Shown here in pieces: positions 12,615-20,970 of a DNA stretch of 22,086 bases (its first letter is position 1; every line of letters starts with the position of its first letter). The stretch spans positions 1 through 22,086 of IMG/VR virus record IMGVR_UViG_3300035670_008417, one strand, 5' to 3'. A program made the translations under genes and the position numbers. The DNA comes from a virus. The notes under the pieces are model-generated. The model saw only the letters and a list, made by a program, of their open reading frames with translations. It made no database searches and was not told the DNA's origin.

Positions 12615-13145
12615 ATGCCCGTGGCCACTCAACATCCCACTCAGCGCACCCGCTACCCCCTTGAGCGGGGCTGGACCCGCTGGAAGCTCATCCGGGAGCT
12701 CGCGGTGGGCGAACAGACCCCGGCCAGCCTGGCCCGCAAGTACGGGGTCGACCGGTCGGCGATCGCACACTTCGGCAAGCGGCATGCTGCGGAGATCGAG
12801 GAGGTGCGCGCCGAGGTCCAGGACGAGCTTGTAGGGCTGTGGATCACACAGAAGGCCGCGCGGCTGGCCGAGTATCAGCAGGACCTGGAGGACGTCAACG
12901 CGCTCATGGCGCTCGATATGGATCCGGACACCGCGCCGAGAGCTGATCCTGACGAGGACGATCCAGACGGTGCGGAGGTCATCATCGTCGGCGCGAAGGT
13001 TCCGGCGCTCCTGAAGGCTAAGGCGCGGCTCTTACACCAGGTGGCGGAGGAGATGGGTCATCTCCCGGCCCGGGTGCAGGTGCAGGTCAATGACCAGCGC
13101 GTGAGCTATTCGGTCGAGGGTGTCGACCTGTCACAGCTTCGGTGA
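12615..13145 (+). CDS. terS: Terminase small subunit
   Basis: 176 residues from the ATG at 12615, preceded by GGATGGGG; upstream sequence in the frame is non-coding in character. Residues 16-58 form a helix-turn-helix (WKLIRELAVGEQTPASLARKYGVDRSAIAHFGKRH), expected for recognition of the packaging site. A long helical oligomerisation part follows (about 59-90), then an acidic linker (DPDEDDPDGAE) and a C-terminal region (LLKAKARLLHQVAEEMGHL... YSVEGVDL) typical of small terminases. The call rests on this layout plus the adjacent large terminase gene. Confidence 0.85.
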   Translation: MPVATQHPTQRTRYPLERGWTRWKLIRELAVGEQTPASLARKYGVDRSAIAHFGKRHAAEIEEVRAEVQDELVGLWITQKAARLAEYQQDLEDVNALMALDMDPDTAPRADPDEDDPDGAEVIIVGAKVPALLKAKARLLHQVAEEMGHLPARVQVQVNDQRVSYSVEGVDLSQLR

Positions 13146-13155
13146 TCGGTACCTC

Positions 13156-14481
13156 GTGGCTGTCCTCCATCACCGGTACCGACCGCGGGGAGCGTGCGCC
13201 GCTGCATTCGTCGCACGCGACCCCGAACTGCTGCTGTCAGGACCAGCTGGCACTGGCAAGAGCCGCGTGCTGCTGGAGCGCCTGCACATGTTGGCCCTGC
13301 TCAATCCGGGGATGCGGGGGCTGATCGTCCGCAAGACGCTGGCCTCGCTGGGTTCGACCGCGCTCGTGACTTGGAACCGCTTCGTCATTCCGGAGGCCAA
13401 GCAGGTCGGTGATGTGGAGTGGTACGGGGGTAGCCAGCAGGAGGCGCCCGGATACCGGTACCGCAACGGCTCGACGATCAACGTCGGTGGCATGGACAAA
13501 GCCACCAAAATCATGTCCAGCGAGTACGACGTGGCCTACGTACAGGAGGCCATCGAACTCGCCGAGGCCGACTGGGAGGCGATCACCACCCGGCTCCGGA
13601 ACGGGATGATCAGCTTTCAGCAGATCATGGGTGACACCAACCCCGACGTCCCAACCCACTGGCTCAAGGGCCGATGCGACCGCGGCACGTGCCGCATGCT
13701 CGACTCCCGTCACGAGGACAACCCGATCCTGTACACCGATGACGGGCAGCTCACCGACGTGGGCGCGGCGTACATCGCCAAACTCGACGCGCTCACCGGA
13801 CCACGGCACGCCCGGCTCCGGCGCGGCCTGTGGGTCGCCGCCGAGGGGCAGATCTACGACGGCTACGACCCGGCGCGCCACCTCGTCGACCGGTTCGACA
13901 TCCCGCCAGAGTGGCCCCGGTACTGGGCGGTGGACTTCGGCTTTACGAACCCGCAGGTCATCCAGTGGTGGGCGCAGGACCCGGACGGCAGGCTGTACCT
14001 GTACCGGGAGATCTACCACACCCGCCGCACGGTTGACGTGCATGCCCGGCACGCCCTCGCCCAGGTCGTCGACGAGCGTGGACGGTGGACCGAACCGCGG
14101 CCGAGGGCCATCATTTGCGACCACGACGCCGAGGGACGGGCGGTGCTGGAGCGCGAGCTGGGCATGGGCACGGTGGCCGCCCGCAAGACGGTCACGGACG
14201 GTATCCAGGCTGCGCAGGCCAGGATACGCCCAGCTGGGGACGGTAAACCGCGGCTGTACCTGCTCCGAGACTCCCTCGTGGAGCGCGACCAGGACCTGGT
14301 CGACGGCAAGAAGCCGACGTGTACGGCGGAGGAGATCCCTGGCTACGTCTGGGACACTGGCGCCGGCAAAGCCCCCAAGGAGCAGCCGCTCAAAGCTGAC
14401 GATCACGGCTGCGATGCGATGCGGTACATGGTGGCGGAGATGGATCTACAGGCCCGCCCGAGACTGAGGATGATGCGATGA
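13156..14481 (+). CDS. terL: Terminase large subunit
   Basis: 441 residues (GTG at 13156; GTG at 13120 would add 12 residues and overlap the small subunit, and neither has a strong ribosome site). The packaging ATPase has Walker A GPAGTGKS (29-36), the adjacent arginine-rich strand LIVRKT, and a Walker B-like end YDVAYVQEA with Glu131. The C-terminal RNase H-like nuclease shows Asp260 (WAVDFGFTNP), Asp322/324 (IICDHDAEG) and acidic residues 415-420 (KADDHGCDAMRY). The protein pumps DNA into the prohead and cuts it, docking on the portal. It is complete and of normal length. Confidence 0.95.
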   Translation: MAVLHHRYRPRGACAAAFVARDPELLLSGPAGTGKSRVLLERLHMLALLNPGMRGLIVRKTLASLGSTALVTWNRFVIPEAKQVGDVEWYGGSQQEAPGYRYRNGSTINVGGMDKATKIMSSEYDVAYVQEAIELAEADWEAITTRLRNGMISFQQIMGDTNPDVPTHWLKGRCDRGTCRMLDSRHEDNPILYTDDGQLTDVGAAYIAKLDALTGPRHARLRRGLWVAAEGQIYDGYDPARHLVDRFDIPPEWPRYWAVDFGFTNPQVIQWWAQDPDGRLYLYREIYHTRRTVDVHARHALAQVVDERGRWTEPRPRAIICDHDAEGRAVLERELGMGTVAARKTVTDGIQAAQARIRPAGDGKPRLYLLRDSLVERDQDLVDGKKPTCTAEEIPGYVWDTGAGKAPKEQPLKADDHGCDAMRYMVAEMDLQARPRLRMMR

Positions 14482-14654
14482 GACCTCGTATTCCGGCCCT
14501 TCTCGTGGTACGGATCATCCTGTACCTGGTGGCCGCTGCGGCGCTCGTCGTCGCGGCGTGGGGTGTGGACTGGCGGGCCGGACTGGTGATGCTCGCGGTG
14601 GTGGCGCTGATTGGTGAGGCCCTGATCGGACCGCAGACGGGAGGAGCGCGATGA
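14478..14654 (+). CDS. Very small membrane protein between terminase and portal
   Basis: 58 residues, starting with an ATG that overlaps the terminase stop (ATGA) and ending in an ATGA overlap with the portal start. Two hydrophobic segments (VVRIILYLVAAAALVVAAWG, then LVMLAVVALIGEALIG) are joined by a short polar turn (VDWRAG), with an Arg-containing head and a polar tail. This suggests a two-span inner-membrane protein. The perfect coupling on both sides argues for a real gene. It might be holin-like or help head assembly at the membrane; no evidence favours one. Confidence 0.75.
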   Translation: MRPRIPALLVVRIILYLVAAAALVVAAWGVDWRAGLVMLAVVALIGEALIGPQTGGAR

Positions 14655-16729
14655 AATCACTGCTCGGTGGCCTGGTGGAGCGCAGCAAGCCGAAGGCTGA
14701 AGCCCCGGTGCCGTACGTGGGTCATGCTGGCCGTGCCAGCTGGGCGGGGCTGCTGGGTGGTAGGGACTCCACCAACCGCGAGTCCCAAATGTCCACAATG
14801 GCCAGCAATGGCACCCTGTTTGCCATCGTGAATCGCACCAGCAACGCCACCGCCGCCGTCAACTGGCGCCTCTACCGCCGAGCGCGCTCCGGGCGCCCCG
14901 AGGACCGTGTCGAGGTCACCAGCCACGCCGCGCTCGACATTCTCAGGAAGCCAAACGCGCACTTCACGCGGCAGGAGATGATCGAGACCTGCCAGCAGCA
15001 CCTCGACCTGACCGGTGAGGCGTACCTGGTCGTCGCCAGGGATCCGCGGTTCCGCCAGCTCCCCCTGGAGCTGTGGCCGGTACGCCCCGACCGCATCGAA
15101 CCCATCTCATCCCCCCAGGAATACCTCGTCGGCTGGGAGTACACCTCCCCAGACGGGGAGCGCGTGCCGCTCCAGCTCGACGAGGTCATCCAGCTGCGCA
15201 TGCCCAATCCGCTCGACCCGTACCGTGGCATGGGGCCGGTGCAGAGCATCCTTACCACCATCGACGCCGCACGATACAGCGCCGAGTGGAACCGGAACTT
15301 CTTCGTCAACTCCGCCGAGCCAGGCGGAATCGTCGAGATCGATCGGCGACTGTCGGACGACGAATTCGACGAGATGTGCCAGCGCTGGCGCGATCAGCAC
15401 CAAGGCGTAGCCAACGCGCACCGGGTCGCGATCCTCGAACAGGGAAAGTGGATCGACCGCAAGTACACCAACCGTGACATGCAATTTGCCGAGCTCGATG
15501 GAGTGTCGAGGTCGACGATCCGCGAGGCGTACGGCATCCCCAAGTTCGCCATCGGCGATCTTGACGATGTGAATCGGGCGACCGCCGAGGCCGCCCGGGT
15601 CTGGTTCTCCGAGCAGCTCACCGTACCCAGGTGCGAGCGCTGGAAAGGCGCGTTCAATAACGATCTGCTACCGCTCTTCGGCCCAACCGCCGAGGGGCTG
15701 GAGTGGGACTATGACTCCCCGGTGCCCATGGATGCCGAGGCTGAGCGCCAGGACATCACCATCCGGGCCGACGCGTCCCGGGTCTACATCGAGACTGGCT
15801 GGGAACCGGACAGCGTCAAAACCGCGCTTGGCCTGCCCGAGGCCCTGGTCTGGCAGGGTGCACCGAAGCAGGCCCAGCCCTCCCTGCCAGCTGAGCCGGC
15901 GGCGCTCCGGGTGGACTCGTGGGTCGACATGACCGCTGGGCTCCTCCCCCACTCCCATGGGCACGCGCTCGCCGCGGCTGCCGAGGTGCCGCCGGAGCTG
16001 GCCCGCGTACAGGCCGACTGGGAGGCGGAGCTGGACCAGCTGGAGCAGGATTGGGCCGCTGGCGAGCAGGATCAGCGGGATCGGATCCTGGGCGAGCTGG
16101 AGGCTGCTTTGGCCGCTGGTGGGGTGACTGCCCTGGTCGCAGCTCTGCTTGCCCTGGTGCCGTCCATGACCAGCGCTCAGGCTGATCTGCTGGCAGGGTC
16201 CATGGCCGCGATGGCGAGTACGGCTTCGGCCCGGGTGGTGGAGGAGGCCGCGGCGCAGGATGTGGTCGCGGCTGCGGTGGTGCTCACCTCGGCGACGTTC
16301 GCCCCAGCTGCTGCGGCTACGGCCAGCCTGGCTGCGGCCCGGCTGGCCATGTCCGCTGCTGGTGAGGCCACGCGTCTGCTGGGGTATGGCCGAACCACGG
16401 CTGAGGTGGTGGAGGATGTGCGCACCCACCTGGAGGAGCTGTCGGCGGCGCCCACCAGGGCGGTGTTGGGCGGTCAGCTGACGTGGGCCCAGAATCAGGC
16501 ACGCCTGGAGACTGTACGGAATGCCCCAGTTGCCCGGTATTACGCAACAGAGATCCTCGATTCGAACACCTGTTCCCCATGCAGGAAGGTCGATGGAATG
16601 GAGCTGCCGAACCTCGACGCGGTCACCCTCGCCTACGGTGGTGGCGGCTACCTGATGTGCGAAGGTACGGTTCGCTGCCGGGGCACGTTCCGGATCGAGT
16701 GGGGACGCCGCGAAGAGCAGGGAGACTGA
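14651..16729 (+). CDS. Portal protein fused to MuF-like head morphogenesis domain
   Basis: 692 residues behind GGAGGAGCG. Residues 45-400 match HK97-type portal proteins: an early SNATAAVNWRLYRR segment, LTGEAYLVVARD, the PLELWPVRPDRI strand, RMPNPLDPYRGMGPVQS, YSAEWNRNFFVNSAEPGGIV, and YGIPKFAIGDLDDVNRATAE. A helical, Ala-rich linker follows (about 440-625). The C-terminus has the MuF-type module: YYATEILDSNTCSPCRKVDG with Cys641 and Cys644, a GGGGY element, and Cys670/Cys676 near RCRGTFRIEW. Portals form the DNA gate; MuF proteins join the prohead. Usually these are two genes. The fusion is real in the sequence, with no stop or frameshift. Confidence 0.9.
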   Translation: MKSLLGGLVERSKPKAEAPVPYVGHAGRASWAGLLGGRDSTNRESQMSTMASNGTLFAIVNRTSNATAAVNWRLYRRARSGRPEDRVEVTSHAALDILRKPNAHFTRQEMIETCQQHLDLTGEAYLVVARDPRFRQLPLELWPVRPDRIEPISSPQEYLVGWEYTSPDGERVPLQLDEVIQLRMPNPLDPYRGMGPVQSILTTIDAARYSAEWNRNFFVNSAEPGGIVEIDRRLSDDEFDEMCQRWRDQHQGVANAHRVAILEQGKWIDRKYTNRDMQFAELDGVSRSTIREAYGIPKFAIGDLDDVNRATAEAARVWFSEQLTVPRCERWKGAFNNDLLPLFGPTAEGLEWDYDSPVPMDAEAERQDITIRADASRVYIETGWEPDSVKTALGLPEALVWQGAPKQAQPSLPAEPAALRVDSWVDMTAGLLPHSHGHALAAAAEVPPELARVQADWEAELDQLEQDWAAGEQDQRDRILGELEAALAAGGVTALVAALLALVPSMTSAQADLLAGSMAAMASTASARVVEEAAAQDVVAAAVVLTSATFAPAAAATASLAAARLAMSAAGEATRLLGYGRTTAEVVEDVRTHLEELSAAPTRAVLGGQLTWAQNQARLETVRNAPVARYYATEILDSNTCSPCRKVDGMELPNLDAVTLAYGGGGYLMCEGTVRCRGTFRIEWGRREEQGD

Positions 16730-16730
16730 C

Positions 16731-16991
16731 ATGGCGTGGCGCACAAAGGTAGAAGCAGACCCCGAGGTGTACGGCGTAGCCATCACCATCAGCCAGGACA
16801 TCGGAGACGGGATAGCGGTGGAACCCCTGCGCATCCCGGACGAGGCCGCCCAGGCCCTGTACGTGGCGCTCGCCGAGCGGTACGGGCCCGCCACCGATGT
16901 CCGGATGCTCCGGGCTGACCTGGATTGGGAGCGCCAGCGCACCGATCGTCTGATCGAACATCTCGCAGCCGCGACTAGGTCCAGCGAGTGA
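16731..16991 (+). CDS. Hypothetical protein, 86 aa
   Basis: The ATG at 16731 follows the portal stop by one base, with GGGAGA before it. The protein opens with a strand-rich part (VYGVAITISQDIGDGIAVEPLRIPD) and ends in a charged helix (DLDWERQRTDRLIEHLAAAT) that may form a coiled coil. It is coupled to the next gene by a GTGA overlap. Its place between portal and protease suggests a head-related or accessory role; the family is unknown. Confidence 0.7.
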   Translation: MAWRTKVEADPEVYGVAITISQDIGDGIAVEPLRIPDEAAQALYVALAERYGPATDVRMLRADLDWERQRTDRLIEHLAAATRSSE

Positions 16992-17386
16992 CGATCTTTC
17001 CGCCCAACCCTGCGGTCCGCGAATCAGTCCGGCAGGCTGTGGACCGCTACCTGGCCGACGTGCCACCCCCACCGCCCACACCACAGATCACGATCTCATC
17101 GATCCTGGCGGACTGGGCCAAGATCCTGCCGCCGACGGGTAGGCCGATCCTGACCGAGGTGCGGCTGTCTCAGCAGGCTTATGACCTGCTCCGCCTGGCA
17201 ATCCCCACCTCTGACGATCGGCCCGTCAGCTCTTTCGACACGATGATGGGGATCCCCATCATCCGCAGCGATCTGCTCCCGCCTGGGTGGTGGGAGATGC
17301 GCGACCAGCACGGAGCGATCATGAAGGCGGGCATCCTGTCGACACCTGAGAGCCTGATCAGCAGGGTGTCAGCGTCCCTGCGCTGA
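16988..17386 (+). CDS. Hypothetical protein with proline-rich segment
   Basis: 132 residues from GTG at 16988 in a GTGA overlap. A helical N-terminus is followed by a run of prolines (VPPPPPTPQ), then EVRLSQQAYDLLRLAIPTS and MMGIPIIRSDLLPPGWWEM. The last phrase resembles parts of proteins that report or bind a fixed short peptide, but I do not recognise the family. Its 3' end overlaps the leftward repressor gene by 18 bases. Confidence 0.7.
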   Translation: MTIFPPNPAVRESVRQAVDRYLADVPPPPPTPQITISSILADWAKILPPTGRPILTEVRLSQQAYDLLRLAIPTSDDRPVSSFDTMMGIPIIRSDLLPPGWWEMRDQHGAIMKAGILSTPESLISRVSASLR

Positions 17387-17809
17387 CCAGGCCCTGGCCA
17401 CCTCCCGTGCCCGCTGCTGCGGCATCCACCGGATCCGCTCCGTCAGGTCCGACGCGTCCCTGATCGGTGTGAGCAGCGCCCGGCCGCCGATCCACGCCCG
17501 TGCCCGCGAGGCCGACATGGTGACGTGGGGCGCGGCGGCCCACACCGCATCATCCCCCCACAGCCCTGGTACCAGCAGATCCACGGGGGACACGTCCAGT
17601 GCGACCGCGAGAGCCAGCAGGTCGTCAACGTCCACGCTGCGGGTGCCCTGCTCGACCTTGTAGATGGTCGTGGGTCCGAGGGCCCGGCCGGTCTCGGTCA
17701 ACGCGTCTGACACCTGCGGCCGCGACAATCCCTTGCCGCAGCGAATACGGAAAAGATTGTGACGGAGCGTGCAAGTCACCGGCTCTGCTTTGATCTCGTG
17801 TGATCCCAC
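17369..17809 (-). CDS. XRE/Cro-CI-type repressor-like protein
   Basis: 146 residues from GTG at 17809. Residues 16-81 form an XRE helix-turn-helix domain: HNLFRIRCGKGLSRPQVSDAL, then LGPTTIYKVEQGTRSV as the recognition helix region, and DLLALAVALDVSPVDLLVPG as the closing helices. The C-terminal 60 residues hold a Trp-containing part (WGDDAVW, RIRWMPQQRAREVARAW) and may dimerise. It is transcribed against the late operon from its own promoter, so it resembles a moron or a lysogeny repressor. No strong ribosome site is visible. A palindrome lies 10 bases upstream. Confidence 0.85.
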   Translation of the reverse strand: MGSHEIKAEPVTCTLRHNLFRIRCGKGLSRPQVSDALTETGRALGPTTIYKVEQGTRSVDVDDLLALAVALDVSPVDLLVPGLWGDDAVWAAAPHVTMSASRARAWIGGRALLTPIRDASDLTERIRWMPQQRAREVARAWSAQGR

Positions 17810-17818
17810 GCAACAAGC

Positions 17819-17831
17819 ATCTCACTGAGAT
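17819..17831. promoter_or_regulatory. Possible operator of the XRE gene
   Basis: ATCTCA-C-TGAGAT is a perfect 13-base palindrome just upstream of the repressor start, where autoregulation is usual. The 163-base gap to the protease gene also contains repeated TGGCC words (a pair GGCCA/TGGCC at about 17864-17876) and GACTATC 17840-17846 opposite GATAGTC 17889-17895. It is small and could arise by chance. Confidence 0.4.
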
Positions 17832-17973
17832 CGCCACGCGACTATCCAGGATCGTCAGCTGTGTGGCCAAAATGGCCGCGTACAGACAGATAGTCATCCT
17901 GGCCGTGTGTTTGCGCCGCTCATGGCCGATTGGCGGGGGCTACGGTCGCGTCATCGACAAGCCAGGGGGTGTC

Positions 17974-18936
17974 GTGAGTAGACGTAGCCGCGTGGGGGGG
18001 TCGGTCGATCCCCGGATATCTGCGCTCCTCTCCCGCGCGGCTACTCTCCGTGGCGACCAGCGTCGGTCGTCCCCCCGAGCTGCCGACGACTGGTACAAGA
18101 TCCTGGCATCTGCCGATGGCGACACCGCCGAGATCTGGCTGTACACCGAGATCGATGGCTGGTGGGGGATCACGGCCGAGGAATTCGTCGGCGAATTGCG
18201 GAACATCACCGCCTCCACGATCAAGCTGCGGGTGAATTGTCGGGGCGGGGACGTCTTCGACGGCCTGGCCATCTACCAGGCACTACTCAGCCATCCGGCC
18301 CGGGTCGAGGTGCAGATCGACGGCCTCGCCGCATCGGCAGCGTCCTACATCGTGCAGGCCGGGGATCATGTCACCATCGGCCCATCCGCCATGGTCATGA
18401 TCCACGATGCGTGGGGTGGCTGCTGCGGAAATGCGGGCGACATGCGCAGTATGGCCGACCTCCTGGACAAGATCAGCGTCGACATCGCCGACCTGTACGT
18501 CCGACACGCCGGCGGCACCAGCGACGAGTGGCGTGAGCGGATGCTCGTCGACGGCGGTCGGGGCACCTGGTACACCGGGGCTGAGGCTGTCGAGGCAGGG
18601 TTAGCCGACGAGGTGCTCGACCTCGGCAAACGGCGCCGCTGCGACGACGAGGATGGCCCAGACGAGGGCGACGATCCGCTCGAAGCCCGTGTGGCAGCTG
18701 CTCAGCGGGCCGCGGCCGACGCGATCCGCGCCGAAGCCGACGATCCCGAGCCGTCCGCGCCCCCAGCCCCCGACCTCCAGGCCGGGGGTGCGGACACCCC
18801 CGACGACGACCAACAGCCTGAGGCCAGCGACCAGGGGCCGGACGAGTCCGAGCCCCAGGACGAGACGTGGGGTGCGCTCACCGCTGGCCTCATCAACGTA
18901 GATCCATGGGCCAGTCTCACGAAAGGACTGCTGTGA
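17974..18936 (+). CDS. ClpP-like (S14 type) head maturation protease
   Basis: 320 residues from the GTG at 17974, chosen for AGGGGGTG just before it. The protease fold covers about residues 40-225: the NCRGGDVFDGLAIYQAL strand-helix, nucleophile Ser121 in GLAASAAS, and His144 in MIHDAWGG, matching the ClpP catalytic order, then the helix region and a TGAEAVEAGLADEVLD end. Residues 232-320 are acidic, Pro-rich and end in the hydrophobic WASLTKGLL, an arrangement typical of scaffold extensions cleaved during head maturation. The next gene encodes the capsid protein, and their ends overlap (GTGA), supporting the role. Confidence 0.92.
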   Translation: MSRRSRVGGSVDPRISALLSRAATLRGDQRRSSPRAADDWYKILASADGDTAEIWLYTEIDGWWGITAEEFVGELRNITASTIKLRVNCRGGDVFDGLAIYQALLSHPARVEVQIDGLAASAASYIVQAGDHVTIGPSAMVMIHDAWGGCCGNAGDMRSMADLLDKISVDIADLYVRHAGGTSDEWRERMLVDGGRGTWYTGAEAVEAGLADEVLDLGKRRRCDDEDGPDEGDDPLEARVAAAQRAAADAIRAEADDPEPSAPPAPDLQAGGADTPDDDQQPEASDQGPDESEPQDETWGALTAGLINVDPWASLTKGLL

Positions 18937-20318
18937 CCAGCACAAAGACCCTGCCGGTGCCGCGCAACAGCGACGAGCTGGCCGAGATGATCGCCGATCC
19001 GGGACGGCTCAAGCCGGTCTTGGCCGACCCGAAGAGCTTCCAAGCCTTCGTGGAGGGATACGCCCAGGCCCAGCAGGGTGAGGGCACCGAACTCCACCGG
19101 ATGGTGCAGGCCGAAACCCAGCGGGCGCTCACCGAGTGGCTGAAAGAAAAGGAAGTCGGCAAGGACGGAACCGAGCGGGTCAACCGGCTCAACCTCGACC
19201 CACAGGCCAAACACGCCCGAGGCAAGCGCATGCTCGCCTCGTTCGGGCAGGGGAGCGCGTACAACAAGCGCGCCCCAGGTGCGGTGCTCGACAGCGAGTT
19301 CGACAGCCACATCGACTACCTCAACACCATCTGGCACCTCAACGGGTCTGCTGACGCCAAATCGCGCCAGAGCAAGATCATGAATGCTGCGTCGTCGATC
19401 GTCCCAGCTGACGGCGGCTTCCTGGTGCCAGAAGCGCTCCGCAGTCAGCTGCTGGAGATCGCCCTTGAGAGCGCCGTGGTACGGCCTCGGGCGACCGTGG
19501 TTCCGATGGAAACCGCCCGGGTCCAATTTCCGACAATCGATGTGACGTCGAATGCGGCGAGCCTGTTCGGCGGCATGATCGCCTACTGGGGTGAGGAGTC
19601 GGACGCGCTCACCGACGCGTCACCGAAGTTCGGGCGGGTCACCCTCGACGCCAACAACTTGACCGGCCTCTCGGTCGTCCCGAACCAGCTGCTGTCAGAC
19701 AGCATCACCTCGTTCGCCGCCCTGGTCGAGCGCCTCTGGCCAATGTGCCTGTCGTTCGAGGAGGACGACTCGTTCATTGGTGGCGACGGCGTCGGCAAAC
19801 CCCTCGGGTTTCTCGGTGCCGCCAACCCGGCATCGGTAGCGGTCGCAGCCGAGGCTGGGCAGGCCGCCGACACCGTTTTGTACGAAAATGTGGTCAAAAT
19901 GTTTGCGAGGATGCTCCCTTCCTCGATGGGACGGGGAATCTGGCTGGCCAGCAACGATGTACTGCCGCAGCTGCTGCTCATGAGCATGTCGGTTGGTACC
20001 GGCGGTGCCCCGATCCTGGTCGCCAACGCCTCCGGGAATGCGCCGGCGAGCCTGTTCGGACGCCCGATCGTGATCACCGAAAAGGCGAGCGCACTGGGTG
20101 ATCGGGGAGACCTCAGCTTCGTCGACTTGGCGTACTACCTGGTCGGTGACCGGCAGCAGATGACCGCAGCGTCCAGCACGGACTATCGGTTCGGCAACAA
20201 CCAGACCGCCTTCCGGATCATTCAGCGCGTCGATGGAAAGCCCTGGATTCAGTCGGCGATCACCCCCCGCAACGGCGGATCTTCGCTGTCCCCGTTCGTC
20301 GAGCTGGCCGCGCGCTGA
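18933..20318 (+). CDS. HK97-type major capsid protein
   Basis: 461 residues from the GTG at 18933 (GTGA overlap, AAAGGA before it). Residues 1-150 are helical and charged, like a delta/scaffold domain removed by the protease, then GGFLVPEALR at 161-170 begins the HK97-fold core. Typical elements follow: VQFPTIDVTSNAA, AYWGEESDALTDASPKFGRV, NNLTGLSVVPNQLLSDS, the FEEDDSFIGGDGVGKPLGFL loop (all members share a DGxGxPxG element), and a C-terminal TDYRFGNNQTAFRIIQRVDG strand. It forms the icosahedral shell. Length suits a protein whose N-terminus is cut. Confidence 0.93.
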   Translation: MTSTKTLPVPRNSDELAEMIADPGRLKPVLADPKSFQAFVEGYAQAQQGEGTELHRMVQAETQRALTEWLKEKEVGKDGTERVNRLNLDPQAKHARGKRMLASFGQGSAYNKRAPGAVLDSEFDSHIDYLNTIWHLNGSADAKSRQSKIMNAASSIVPADGGFLVPEALRSQLLEIALESAVVRPRATVVPMETARVQFPTIDVTSNAASLFGGMIAYWGEESDALTDASPKFGRVTLDANNLTGLSVVPNQLLSDSITSFAALVERLWPMCLSFEEDDSFIGGDGVGKPLGFLGAANPASVAVAAEAGQAADTVLYENVVKMFARMLPSSMGRGIWLASNDVLPQLLLMSMSVGTGGAPILVANASGNAPASLFGRPIVITEKASALGDRGDLSFVDLAYYLVGDRQQMTAASSTDYRFGNNQTAFRIIQRVDGKPWIQSAITPRNGGSSLSPFVELAAR

Positions 20319-20342
20319 CCTGCGCAGATAGGAGATTTGAGC

Positions 20343-20891
20343 ATGGGACAGCAGGGACTCGGCCGCCTTTTCGACATCGGCGTCGGATGGGCGCCAGTCG
20401 ATTTGGACGACGCCAATGGGGCCACCGGGAAGCGCATCGCCATGGCCGGGTGCAGCGGCATCACCTTCTTGGTGGCCTGCGGCACCGGACCGGCCGGCTT
20501 CACGCTGGACGTCCAGCAGCACACCGCCTACACCGGCGGCACCAGTGCCGATCTGGACTCCACCGGGGCGACCGACTCCACCGGCATCACCGAGTGGTAC
20601 GTCAAGTCCGAGGCGGCGCTCGACAACGACGAGTCGTGGGTGCGGGTCACCCAAACCGAGGCGTCGGAGATCGACGTCGGCACGTCGTACGGGCTGCTGC
20701 AAAAGGTGGTCGCCGTGTACGTGTCCGCCCGCCAGCTGGGGGCCGGCTACACCCACGTGAGCCTCAACGCCACCTCCGACAACGGCACCGCGTGCCTGTC
20801 TACCTGCCTGTACATCCGGCATGACCTGCACTCCCAGCGGGCTCCGGCAAACCTGCCGAACTTGCTCAACCCTGGTGCGGCGAACGCCTGA
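20343..20891 (+). CDS. Probable accessory head or tail-linked structural protein
   Basis: 182 residues from the ATG at 20343, with GGAG at 20331-20334. The product is beta-rich: an N-terminal Ile/Val region (FDIGVGWAPVDLDD), then CSGITFLVACGTGPAGFTLDVQQ, a Thr/Gly-rich part, and LQKVVAVYVSARQLGAGYTHVSLN. The Gly/Thr-rich composition and the location immediately after the capsid gene suggest a decoration or head-to-tail structural protein. No specific family is recognised. Confidence 0.7.
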   Translation: MGQQGLGRLFDIGVGWAPVDLDDANGATGKRIAMAGCSGITFLVACGTGPAGFTLDVQQHTAYTGGTSADLDSTGATDSTGITEWYVKSEAALDNDESWVRVTQTEASEIDVGTSYGLLQKVVAVYVSARQLGAGYTHVSLNATSDNGTACLSTCLYIRHDLHSQRAPANLPNLLNPGAANA

Positions 20892-20900
20892 CATTGATCT

Positions 20901-20928
20901 CCCCGGGCCGTGATGGTCCGGCCCGGGG
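20901..20928 (+). terminator. Terminator-like hairpin after the capsid genes
   Basis: A perfect 10-bp stem CCCCGGGCCG/CGGCCCGGGG with an 8-base loop (TGATGGTC), in the 79-base gap. It shares the GGGCC core seen in other hairpins in the window. It may reduce transcription downstream of the abundant capsid mRNA. Confidence 0.65.
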
Positions 20929-20970
20929 CCCCAGTCCAACAAGGGTTCGAACCCCGAAACGGAGGGCCGG

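Noticed and set aside
13237-14406. 389-codon minus-strand frame opposite large terminase
   Set aside because: Shadow of a clear terminase gene; no domain or start context.
15668-16942. 424-codon minus-strand frame opposite the portal gene
   Set aside because: Ser/Arg-rich composition and complete overlap with the portal-MuF gene; shadow frame.
20943-20954. GGGTTCGAACCC resembling a tRNA T-arm
   Set aside because: Only three pairs flank the loop; no acceptor, D- or anticodon arm is found around it, and a terminator hairpin takes up the space upstream. It is simply a 12-base palindrome.
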